NCBI GenBank assembly: GCA_910587955.1
Contig: CAJUNN010000034.1
Span: 1 to 32,876 of the forward strand
Source of the DNA: an uncultured Lachnospiraceae bacterium
GTDB taxonomy: Bacteria; Bacillota; Clostridia; Lachnospirales; Lachnospiraceae
Reading direction: 5' to 3'
Length of the DNA: 32,876 bases
In this document: positions 1-6,282 of the stretch, one piece after another
Layout: every line of letters begins with the position of its first letter
How positions within the stretch are numbered: position 1 is the first letter of the stretch
Program-made: the position numbers and the translations under genes
The notes under the pieces: model-generated
Seen by the model: only the letters and a program-made list of their open reading frames with translations
Told to the model about the DNA's origin: nothing
Database searches by the model: none

Positions 1-332
1 GCGGAACTAATAATCAGCTGTAGCCCGCTCAGCGCACAGAAAGAGTTATGGGCGCGTCTTTTTGCGGTCAAAACTCTTTCTATGGAGATGCTCTGGGCGG
101 GCGAAAGCGGAACTAATAATCAGCTGTAGCCCGCTCAGCGCACAGAAAGAGTTATGGGCGCGTCTTTTTGCGGTCAAAACTCTTTCTATGGAGATGCTCT
201 GGGCGGGCGAAAGCGGAACTAATAATCAGCTGTAGCCCGCTCAGCGCACAGAAAGAGTTATGGGCGCATTTTTTTGCGGTCAAAACTCTTTCTATGGAGA
301 TGCTCTGGGCGGGCCAAAGCGGAACTAATAAT
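1..332. repeat. 106-bp tandem palindromic repeat array (3 full copies + 14 bp)
   Basis: Units start at 1, 107 and 213, and a partial fourth copy (319-332) ends where the ribosome binding site of the next gene begins. Each unit is an imperfect palindrome. In copy 1 the outer arms are 23-36 and 89-102, the inner arms AGAAAGAGTT (38-47) and AACTCTTTCT (72-81), and the loop is about 48-71. Copies 1 and 2 look identical. Copy 3 differs at a few bases (CGCGTC to CGCATT near 265, and GGCGAAAG to GGCCAAAG near 315). The window begins inside the array, so the copy number is a minimum. The unit is not a multiple of three, so short frames in it do not stay open. It could be a REP/MITE-like element or a locally duplicated leader hairpin. 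Confidence 0.93.
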
Positions 333-346
333 AGGAGGAATTCATT

Positions 347-1033
347 ATGAACCATAAATTAATTGATTTGCCGCTGTTGGCGCGCTTTAAGGACAAATTT
401 GAGAGGAAACTGGAGGATTTAAATACGGAGGTAGATGAAAAGTTTGAAGAGGTAAATGCGAATTTAGAACAGGTTTTTCGATCTGGCAGTAACGCAAAGC
501 AGATGATTGTGGATGCTTGTGTTGCTGCCGGATTGAATATAACTACGGAGGACTCATGGAATATAATTGCCACAACTATAGAAGAAGATCTGCTTTACAT
601 TCCTCCATCAGGAATTGCAACATTAGCCGGAGCATCAAGCACTAATATCTATAGTGCTACAGTTCCGTATCCTATCCCTGGTATTAAGTTTACATCTAAT
701 ACTCCTGTAATAACTCAGTCTGGTAATGGTGTCAGATTTAATAAAGATACAACATTTGAACTTACTATTCGCAGCCATATTAGCGCCAATACTGGCGCTT
801 CTGTAAAATGTATTATACGTTTATATAAAAATGGTGCTTTTTATAAAATATTGTATTCAAATGGAAACGTTACAAAGGGAACACAAGGTGGACAATCAAT
901 GAGTGTAACTATTACGGATACTGCGAAAGTAAATGATGTTTTTTCAATGACAGCCGAAGCGGGACCATTTGGTGGAGATAGCGGTTCTTGTAGTTTTAAT
1001 GGGCCCAAAGCTACTTTTACAACACTGAAATAA
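347..1033 (+). CDS. Phage tail-fibre-like / structural protein
   Basis: This 228-residue protein starts at ATG 347, eight bases after AGGAGG (333-338). Residues 1-45 are charged and probably coiled-coil (KDKFERKLEDLNTEVDEKFE). Residues 47-80 resemble a short helical motif common in phage tail proteins of Firmicutes (NAKQMIVDACVAAGL, then TTEDSWNIIATTIEED). From about 85 the sequence is Ser/Thr/Gly/Asn-rich and beta-stranded, ending in TFTTLK, which suggests a C1q- or BclA-like jelly-roll tip. There is no signal peptide. The gene is far more AT-rich than the genes from 1582 on, pointing to transfer. No other phage gene is visible, so it may be the edge of a prophage or a remnant. The fibre role is inferred from architecture only. 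Confidence 0.6.
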   Translation: MNHKLIDLPLLARFKDKFERKLEDLNTEVDEKFEEVNANLEQVFRSGSNAKQMIVDACVAAGLNITTEDSWNIIATTIEEDLLYIPPSGIATLAGASSTNIYSATVPYPIPGIKFTSNTPVITQSGNGVRFNKDTTFELTIRSHISANTGASVKCIIRLYKNGAFYKILYSNGNVTKGTQGGQSMSVTITDTAKVNDVFSMTAEAGPFGGDSGSCSFNGPKATFTTLK

Positions 1034-1119
1034 TATATTTTTACTAGTCAGGTCACATTAAAATCAAATTTCTGTATCATATGTTTTGAAGATGCTATTT
1101 AACTTAATCCTTTGTTTAT

Positions 1120-1153
1120 AGGTAAATGAAGAAAAGAAATTTCGCATTTACCT
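1120..1153. other. 9-bp perfect inverted repeat after the phage-like gene
   Basis: AGGTAAATG (1120-1128) pairs with CATTTACCT (1145-1153) around a 16-base purine-rich loop. It lies at the boundary between AT-rich and GC-rich DNA, about 90 bases after the fibre-like gene. No T-run follows, so it is not a clear terminator. It could be an element-end structure. Confidence 0.5.
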
Positions 1154-1169
1154 CTCATCTCTCCACCAC

Positions 1170-1395
1170 AAAAGAAGGAGTATCCGGCAATTTGAAGACT
1201 GTGAAATCCTAGGAGAGGTACTAGAGCAGATTTTAGACGCCGAGCTGAAAGAGCCCGAACAAATCAAAGCGTTCTTGAAAATCCCGGACGGCTGGTACCT
1301 TTCCACTCTGGTCATTCTGGGCTATCCCAGCAAAGATGCGGCGCTGCCCGCACAGGTCAAAGCTGCTGTAGAAAACAAAGTTCATTGGAATAAAA
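1170..1395 (+). pseudogene. Nitroreductase family pseudogene, internally deleted
   Basis: One reading frame carries an N-terminal nitroreductase signature (KRRSIRQFEDCEILGEVLEQ, FMN-site region, 1170-1229). Only a few residues later comes a C-terminal signature (FLKIPDGWYLSTLVILGYPS, then VENKVHWNKK, 1272-1394). Nitroreductases are about 170-190 residues long; here the roughly 100 middle residues, including the rest of the flavin pocket, are missing while the frame is kept. No convincing start codon precedes the first segment, and beyond VHWNKK the frame runs on into the terminator of the neighbouring operon. The gene is therefore a relic, possibly damaged when the AT-rich element arrived. 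The family call rests on motif recognition. Confidence 0.65.
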
Positions 1396-1416
1396 AGCTC
1401 TGCCCTCAAGGCTTCG

Positions 1417-1464
1417 AAAAAATGAAAAGTCCGAGGCTCCAAACCTTCTTGAGCCCCGGGCTTT
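1417..1464 (-). terminator. Rho-independent terminator of the sigma-factor operon
   Basis: Read on minus, AAAGCCCGGGGCTC pairs with GAGCCTCGGACTTT (12 of 14 bases) around an 11-base loop, followed by TCATTTTTT. It lies about 120 bases past the last stop codon of the minus-strand operon. A second small stem, GCCAAAGC/GCTTTGGC at 1507-1527, lies between. Confidence 0.7.
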
Positions 1465-1581
1465 CCTATAAAAAATATTCCGGAATATGCAGAAAACGGA
1501 CAGGCTGCCAAAGCAGAAAGCTTTGGCCTCCTATACTTCCATCTTATGCAGTTCCGCCTATTCTGCCAAAACCACTTTTTC

Positions 1582-1902
1582 CTAAAACCAATAGACAGGG
1601 TATCCTTCATAGTGGGCAAAAATCCAGTCCATCCCTGCCATGCACATGGCAAACACCATCAAAAGAATCATGAGAAAAATCGCCGCCCCATCGTAAACCA
1701 GCTTCTGCTGGGGCCTGCGGCTGCTCACAAGCACCTCAACCCCCAGGGAAATAAAGACCAGAGGCCACAGGCGGAATATAAGCTCGCAGTCCAGGACCGG
1801 AAAAATCAGGCGGAGCAGAAACAAAACGCCCCAAATGACCAGAATAATGCCGAAGGTAATGCTTCCCACTCTATGAGTTCGTACGGCCGGTCTCTCTTCC
1901 AT
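1582..1902 (-). CDS. Small membrane protein, LiaI/LiaF-TM-like
   Basis: This 106-residue protein has three or four hydrophobic segments: FGIILVIWGVLFLLRLIF, LWPLVFISLGVEVLV, then AAIFLMILLMVFAMCMAG. The pattern of a short charged N-terminus, then 'G..L...G.......LI....WPL..I..G' resembles the LiaI/LiaF transmembrane and DUF5668 families found beside cell-envelope stress regulators. It overlaps the preceding gene by 32 bases and is the last gene of the sigma-factor operon. Family-level identity only; its exact role is not visible. Confidence 0.7.
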   Translation of the reverse strand: MEERPAVRTHRVGSITFGIILVIWGVLFLLRLIFPVLDCELIFRLWPLVFISLGVEVLVSSRRPQQKLVYDGAAIFLMILLMVFAMCMAGMDWIFAHYEGYPVYWF

Positions 1903-2449
1903 CTTCCTTCCCCTCCTCTTTTGATTCCTCTAAAAGTTCTTCTTTCTTTCCGCGGATCAGCAGAATGCCTGCGGCGATAATGCCGATACCCAGCACCACC
2001 TGCGGAATCCGGTAGCTGATGGTATACATGAAATCCTGCATTATGTCCGGAAGAAGCCAGTACAACAAATCCAGAATATTATTCCAGAGAATGGAAACTC
2101 CCATAAGAATCAGGACCGCAGCCGCTATCTTCCGGTATCTGGATACTACCATATTGTTCCAGAATTTCTTCCCATCCTCCTCCACATAAAACAGGTAGGT
2201 ATCCTCCAGGGCATAGAAATCCTCATCGTCCATAGCCCGCAGATTGTGTGCGTGGAAAAATCCGTAAAACCATACAACCACATCTATTACCAGGAAAATT
2301 CCCTGAGCGAAAAAGCTTCCCACTATAATCAGTCCCAGAAACAGTCCCATAATGCTGACGCCCATTTTCATAAATCCCATGTACATCTCTGCCGCTCCCG
2401 GCATGAATGAAAAAATAAATGTCCAAAAACCGCTCTTTTTCTTCGTCAT
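1871..2449 (-). CDS. TM2-domain-like multipass membrane protein
   Basis: This 192-residue protein opens with FWTFIFSFMPGAAEMYMGFM, which resembles the TM2-type 'PG.G..Y.G' hairpin. Two more hydrophobic segments lie near residues 30-65, and two C-terminal ones near 108-135 and 148-166. The tail (KKEELLEESKEEGKEDGRE) is highly charged and probably cytoplasmic. The gene starts four bases after the anti-sigma gene stops and overlaps the next gene, so all four are co-transcribed. No catalytic motif is seen. It may help the anti-sigma factor sense the envelope, but that rests on context alone. Confidence 0.7.
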   Translation of the reverse strand: MTKKKSGFWTFIFSFMPGAAEMYMGFMKMGVSIMGLFLGLIIVGSFFAQGIFLVIDVVVWFYGFFHAHNLRAMDDEDFYALEDTYLFYVEEDGKKFWNNMVVSRYRKIAAAVLILMGVSILWNNILDLLYWLLPDIMQDFMYTISYRIPQVVLGIGIIAAGILLIRGKKEELLEESKEEGKEDGRETGRTNS

Positions 2450-2453
2450 ATCT

Positions 2454-2861
2454 CTAATCCTCCCCTTGTCTGTTTTGATTGGATATCGTTATCTCTGTAA
2501 GCATCTGGTTAAAATCCCGCAGGCCTTCGTTAAATTTCTCGCCGATGGATGCCTCCCTTGCCTGCCCCGGCTCCCGGTCAAAGAAACCGTCATTCTGGGG
2601 AATCTCCCTGGGAACCGTAAACAGCAAGAACAATGCCGTCGCCACTGCTGCCCCTACCTTAAGGCTGTAGAAGAAAAACTGCATGTTTCTGGACAACCGG
2701 CGTGTCTGCAGGGCTATCTGATAATCCGGCTTCCGGGAACGTTCCAGAATCTCTGCCTTCATATGGGCGGGCGCCTTTCTAAGGCCTTCCGATTCCACTT
2801 GCCGGATCAGTTCCAGTGTATAGGCGTCCAGCATTTCCTGTTTCCTGTCCTTTTGTTTCAT
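2454..2861 (-). CDS. Putative membrane-anchored anti-sigma factor
   Basis: This 135-residue protein has a cytoplasmic N-terminus (1-78), one membrane span near 80-103 (FFFYSLKVGAAVATALFLLF) and a short outer tail. Its start overlaps the sigma gene stop by 4 bases (ATGA), the usual arrangement of ECF sigma and anti-sigma pairs. No zinc-binding HxxxCxxC motif is visible, so it is not a classical ZAS protein. The anti-sigma role is inferred from size, single span and position. Confidence 0.7.
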   Translation of the reverse strand: MKQKDRKQEMLDAYTLELIRQVESEGLRKAPAHMKAEILERSRKPDYQIALQTRRLSRNMQFFFYSLKVGAAVATALFLLFTVPREIPQNDGFFDREPGQAREASIGEKFNEGLRDFNQMLTEITISNQNRQGED

Positions 2862-3409
2862 GCGCGTCTCTCCTCCTTCTCTTTGTAGTGTTTTCGAAGC
2901 ATTCCCCTGGCCCGGTAAATCTGGGTCTGCACGGTTTTTACATTGCGCCCGCGCTTTTCCGCTATCTCACCTACATCCATCTCGTAGTAATAATAGTCCA
3001 GGGCAATCTCGTCGTAGGGCGGCTTTAACGCCTTGCAGCTTTGGTAAAGCTCTTCCCTCACTTCATCCTCCAGACAGGCCTCCTCCGGCGACATGCCTGC
3101 ATCTTCCTGATAGGAAAACCAGGTATCCTCCGTGGGAACTGCCTTCCGCCCGGAATGCTTCTGGTAGTCCAGACATTTGTTGACTGCGATCCGGCATATC
3201 CATGCCTTCTCATTCCTTCCGTCAAAAGAGGTATATTTCTCATAGGCGGATAAAAAAGTCTCCTGCGCCAGGTCCTCTGATGCAAAATAGTCCGCGGTCA
3301 TTTTGTAACAGATGGAAAATATTAGATTCTGATACCGGTCAATCAGCGCTTCCAGCTGTTCTTCCCTGTTAATCGCATCCGCCTCCCCTCTCTTTTCTCG
3401 TCTGTTCAT
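2858..3409 (-). CDS. ECF RNA polymerase sigma factor
   Basis: This 183-residue protein has region 2 (LIDRYQNLIFSICYKMTADY, then SEDLAQETFLSAYEKYTSF, then KAWICRIAVNKCLDYQK) and region 4 (YYYEMDVGEIAEKRGRNVKT, then VQTQIYRARGMLRKHYKEK) with its helix-turn-helix. The length is typical of an ECF factor. It would redirect RNA polymerase to an envelope-stress regulon under control of the next gene. No Shine-Dalgarno precedes ATG 3409, and the only strong one (GGGGAGG) is inside the coding sequence, so the start is uncertain by about 13 residues; the domain itself is unaffected. Confidence 0.9.
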   Translation of the reverse strand: MNRREKRGEADAINREEQLEALIDRYQNLIFSICYKMTADYFASEDLAQETFLSAYEKYTSFDGRNEKAWICRIAVNKCLDYQKHSGRKAVPTEDTWFSYQEDAGMSPEEACLEDEVREELYQSCKALKPPYDEIALDYYYYEMDVGEIAEKRGRNVKTVQTQIYRARGMLRKHYKEKEERRA

Positions 3410-3442
3410 TTAATAAAACGAAGGGAATCTAAGATAATCTTC

Positions 3443-3467
3443 AAAAAAAGGGTGCCGGCGGGCACCC
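3443..3467 (-). terminator. Rho-independent terminator after yitT-like gene
   Basis: On minus, GGGTGCC and GGCACCC form a 7-bp stem with a 4-base loop, followed by seven T residues (3443-3449). It lies 20 bases after the YitT stop codon and separates that gene from the sigma-factor operon. Confidence 0.9.
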
Positions 3468-3486
3468 TGCAAGCGGTTAAACGCAT

Positions 3487-4377
3487 TTATAAGTGTTTTA
3501 CAAATTTTCCCTCGATCCCCACATCCTCTTTGCTTACCAGAAAGGCCTGAGGATCCACCTGGCGCAGTTTCCGTTTCAGCGCCATCAGCTCATGTTTGGA
3601 AACCACGGTAAAAATAATATTCGTCTTCTGTTCCGTATAGCCGCCCCTTGCCTCCCAATGGGTAGCTCCCCGGACCAGTTCCTCCAAAATATAGTGCATC
3701 ACCTGTTCCGGATCCTGTTTGGTAAAGATAAAAACCGCCGTACTGATATTCTGGGTGTGGGTTTTATCCATAATCAGTGTGCTGATAGAGGTATAAATTA
3801 CGCAGTAAATCACCACCGTAACGTCAAACAGCAGGGCACAGGCCCCGTAAATAGCCAGGTTCACCGCCAGCGCCAGCCTTCCCACGCTGAAATCCTGATA
3901 TTTTTTCGTAAAGTAAATGCCCAGGATATCCAGACCGCCGCTGGACCCGCGGCACCTGAGAGCAAGGCCTATCCCCGAGCCGGCAATGATGCCTCCGATG
4001 AGACTGGCCGTCAGGGTGTCCTCCACAAGAGGAACGGCAGGGATGGGGATCACCGTCAAGAAAAACGTCTGGCTGAACACGCAGACCAGGGTGCGGAAAA
4101 AGAATCCCTTGCTGATGGAACGGTAAGCCAGGAAAAACAGCGGAATATTTAAAACCAGGTTGATAATACCTGCCACATCTATGCCCCGTACATTTAAGTT
4201 TCCGTAGCGGATGAGCAGGGTCCGGATAATCTGGCTGATTCCCAGCACACCCCCGTTGTAAAGCTCTGCCGGAACCACAAAGACATTGATTCCGACGGAA
4301 AAAATCAGCATTCCCAGCACCGCAGTCAAAAGCCTGCTCCAGTCCCTTTTCTCAAACTCCTGTAAAATGGTATTCAT
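3487..4377 (-). CDS. YitT family membrane protein (DUF161 + DUF2179)
   Basis: This 296-residue protein has about five or six membrane spans in residues 15-205, including LGMLIFSVGINVFVVPAELY, and the family signature YNGGVLGISQIIRTLL. A soluble C-terminal DUF2179 domain (about 215-296) contains TKQDPEQVMHYILEEL, then GATHWEARGGYTEQKTNIIF. YitT proteins are common in Firmicutes and their transported substrate is not settled. The gene is about 50 bases downstream of xpt in the same direction and could be read from it; a strong terminator follows. Confidence 0.92.
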   Translation of the reverse strand: MNTILQEFEKRDWSRLLTAVLGMLIFSVGINVFVVPAELYNGGVLGISQIIRTLLIRYGNLNVRGIDVAGIINLVLNIPLFFLAYRSISKGFFFRTLVCVFSQTFFLTVIPIPAVPLVEDTLTASLIGGIIAGSGIGLALRCRGSSGGLDILGIYFTKKYQDFSVGRLALAVNLAIYGACALLFDVTVVIYCVIYTSISTLIMDKTHTQNISTAVFIFTKQDPEQVMHYILEELVRGATHWEARGGYTEQKTNIIFTVVSKHELMALKRKLRQVDPQAFLVSKEDVGIEGKFVKHL

Positions 4378-4427
4378 CTTGCACCTGCCTTGCCCGAAAC
4401 AGCCACGGAACTATCCGTCTGCTTCTT

Positions 4428-4994
4428 TTAAAAGTGAATCTTCCCGTTTTCCATTCCCCGGATCCGGGCCTGGGCATACACATGGATCCCCTGGCTCTCC
4501 AGCTTCTCCCGTCCGGGCTGGAAGCATTTCTCTATCAGTACTCCCACCCCCGCCAGTGTCGCATGGGCTTTCCGGATCAGACGGACGGCGCCCGTAGCTG
4601 CCTCCCCGTTTGCCAGGAAATCATCCACAACCAGCACGTGATCCCCGTCGGAAAGGTAATCTCTGGCCAATGTCAGATCATAAGAAATATCCTTCGTATA
4701 GGAGACTACTTCCGTCTGCCACACCTCTGTCCGAAGATTCTTAGCTGCCTGCTTTTTCAGAACCACCAGGGGAACCTCCAGATATTTGGCCGTAAACACT
4801 GCCGGGGCAATCCCGGAGGATTCTATGGTCATCACCTTCGTAACTCCCTGATTCCGAAAATGCTCCGCCATATCCCGGCCCAGGGCCTCCATCAGCGGAA
4901 TGTCAATCTGGTGATTCAGGAATCCGTCTACCTTTAGAATATCCCCTTCCAGTACGATTCCCTCCTCTAAAATCTTATCTTCCAGTAATTTCAT
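4428..4994 (-). CDS. xpt: Xanthine phosphoribosyltransferase
   Basis: This 188-residue protein, typical length for Xpt, converts xanthine and PRPP to XMP in purine salvage. The PRPP-binding motif is VLVVDDFLANGEA (residues about 121-133). Other family signatures are FLNHQIDIPLMEALGRD, TKVMTIESSGIAPAVF, and LVVLKKQAAKNL. Start ATG 4994 follows GAGG by nine bases. In many Firmicutes xpt is paired with a purine permease or sits under a purine riboswitch; here neither is seen, and the leader is only 83 bases including a terminator stem. Confidence 0.95.
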   Translation of the reverse strand: MKLLEDKILEEGIVLEGDILKVDGFLNHQIDIPLMEALGRDMAEHFRNQGVTKVMTIESSGIAPAVFTAKYLEVPLVVLKKQAAKNLRTEVWQTEVVSYTKDISYDLTLARDYLSDGDHVLVVDDFLANGEAATGAVRLIRKAHATLAGVGVLIEKCFQPGREKLESQGIHVYAQARIRGMENGKIHF

Positions 4995-5034
4995 AATCCT
5001 GTCCTCTTCCTTCCGGTTTTATTCGTAAACCTGC

Positions 5035-5068
5035 AAAAGGGATCAAGCCCTCCGCTCGATCCCTTTTT
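5035..5068. terminator. Terminator after the sirtuin gene
   Basis: GGGATC (5039-5044) pairs with GATCCC (5058-5063) around a 13-base loop. A-tracts and T-tracts flank both sides (AAAA before, TTTTT after), so it could work in either direction; in context it ends the minus-strand sirtuin transcript. Confidence 0.75.
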
Positions 5069-5077
5069 CTTTTCCTT

Positions 5078-5824
5078 CTAAGCCTCTTTTCCCTCCGGCC
5101 ACACAATCTTGGGCAGGGCCGTCTTCACTTCCTCATGAAGGGCTACATCCGCCTTCTCGTCCAGATAATGCTCCTGGGCATGAATGATAATCACCCGGCT
5201 GCCCTCAAAATACTTCACATAGCCTTCACACAGACCGGAATTCATAGGCGTACCCAAAAGCAGCAGCGTGTCCGCACGCGTCACCTCTTCTACCGCCTTC
5301 GTCATCAGCTGATTGTCCACCTGCTCTCCGAAGAGAAGCACCTTGGGACGCACGGGAATCATACATTTTTCACAAAGGGGAATCTTTTTGGAATCCCGGA
5401 TATACTCCATGGGATACCGCTTCCCGCAGCGGGGGCACTCGTTGTCAAAGATGGTTCCGTGCAGGTTCAGAACCTTCTTGCAGCCGGCCCTTCCCGGAAG
5501 GTTATGTACATTATTCGCAATGGTACACTGAAGCTTTCCCCGCTTCTCCAGCTCTGCCAGGGCATAAAAGCCTTGGCTCGGCTCCAGCGGCGGTTTCAGC
5601 ATCTCCTCCCGATAGTACTTAAAAAAGGTTTCCTTCCGATTGGTATAAAATACGGAGGCAAAAATTTCCTCCGGGGAATAGCCGTACTCCTTTTCCACCC
5701 GATAGGCGATTTCAGGCGCTCTAAGGCTTGGCATTCCCGATTCCTTCATCATCTCTGTGCCGCACATGGCAACCGTGTAGCTGCTGTTTTCCAGAATATC
5801 CCGGATCACCTCATACTTATTCAT
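5078..5824 (-). CDS. Divergent Sir2-family (sirtuin-like) protein
   Basis: This 248-residue protein has the Sir2 frame in order: a degenerate NAD loop MCGTEMMKESGMPSLRAPE (canonical TGAGIS..SGIPDFR), NNVHNLPGRAG (canonical QNIDGLHQRAG), the catalytic-His motif LHG, two zinc CxxC pairs (CPRC, CEKC), RPKVLLFGEQV, and LLLLGTPMNSG (canonical GTS). The zinc site and LHG are kept. The Gly-rich loop and the invariant Asp of the QNID motif are not, so activity as a protein deacylase is uncertain. Start ATG 5824 follows GGGAGGG. It has its own promoter and terminator. Fold assignment is firm; function is open. Confidence 0.85.
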   Translation of the reverse strand: MNKYEVIRDILENSSYTVAMCGTEMMKESGMPSLRAPEIAYRVEKEYGYSPEEIFASVFYTNRKETFFKYYREEMLKPPLEPSQGFYALAELEKRGKLQCTIANNVHNLPGRAGCKKVLNLHGTIFDNECPRCGKRYPMEYIRDSKKIPLCEKCMIPVRPKVLLFGEQVDNQLMTKAVEEVTRADTLLLLGTPMNSGLCEGYVKYFEGSRVIIIHAQEHYLDEKADVALHEEVKTALPKIVWPEGKEA

Positions 5825-5860
5825 CTCGAACCCTCCCGTACTACATTATCACCTGGTTCT

Positions 5861-5889
5861 ATTTTGCCATTACTTGTCATTTTTGTCAA
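5861..5889 (-). promoter_or_regulatory. Predicted sigma-A promoter of the sirtuin gene
   Basis: On minus: -35 TTGACA (5884-5889), 17-base spacer, -10 CAAAAT (5861-5866). It sits 37 bases before the start codon in an otherwise unoccupied AT-rich gap. Confidence 0.6.
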
Positions 5890-5934
5890 TATTCCCGACG
5901 ATTCTTTTCTAAGATTATGGCATTTGCACAAGAG

Positions 5935-6282
5935 CTACAGCAAAGCCTCCTCCCACTCCTTCTCCCGGAATCCCACCAGAATCTTCTCCCCGATCAAAAG
6001 CGGGCGCTTCACCAGCATCCCGTCCGAGGCAAGAAGCCGGATCTGCTCCTCCTGGCTCATATCCGGCAGCTTCTCCTTCAACCCCAGATCCCGGTATTTC
6101 ATGCCGCTGGTATTAAAGAAGCGCTTCACGGGATACCCGCTTCTCTCAATCCATTCTTTTAACTCTTCCTCCCCGGGCCGGTTCTCCACAATATGCCGGT
6201 CCTCAAAGGAAATTTTATTGGCCTCCAGCCATCTTTTTGCCTTCTGGCAGGTACTGCATTTGGGGTACTCAATCAGTAACAT
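5935..6282 (-). CDS. ArsC/Spx-family thioredoxin-fold protein
   Basis: This 115-residue protein begins MLLIEYPKCSTCQKAKRWLE. The CxxC at residues 9-12 is the Spx/MgsR type rather than the single-Cys arsenate reductase type. The C-terminal KRPLLIGEKILVGFREKEW is the ArsC-family signature. The GGAG ribosome binding site (GGAAGGAGACGCAAATG on minus) lies inside the end of the CcdA-TlpA gene, and the two frames overlap by 14 bases, so they are likely translationally coupled. This suggests a redox role: either a thiol reductase or a Spx-like regulator that binds RNA polymerase. Annotation as arsenate reductase would be over-specific. Confidence 0.88.
   Translation of the reverse strand: MLLIEYPKCSTCQKAKRWLEANKISFEDRHIVENRPGEEELKEWIERSGYPVKRFFNTSGMKYRDLGLKEKLPDMSQEEQIRLLASDGMLVKRPLLIGEKILVGFREKEWEEALL

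Noticed and set aside
1..332. CRISPR array
   Set aside because: Units are 106 bp, contiguous and without variable spacers; no cas genes are visible.
1..332. Integron attC array or diversity-generating retroelement template
   Set aside because: No RYYYAAC/GTTRRRY core pairs at the unit ends, no integrase, no reverse transcriptase, and no adenine-biased differences between copies.
168..350. Short plus-strand frame across the repeats (and a minus frame at 152-355)
   Set aside because: Made of repeat sequence whose 106-bp period breaks the frame; no ribosome binding site; the plus frame ends inside the start of the real gene.
4995..5077. Purine riboswitch upstream of xpt
   Set aside because: The gap is only 83 bases and contains a terminator stem; no three-way junction or conserved loop sequences are present.
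5935..6282. Arsenate reductase ArsC
   Set aside because: Carries a CxxC motif of the Spx/MgsR type, and no ars genes are nearby; kept at family level.
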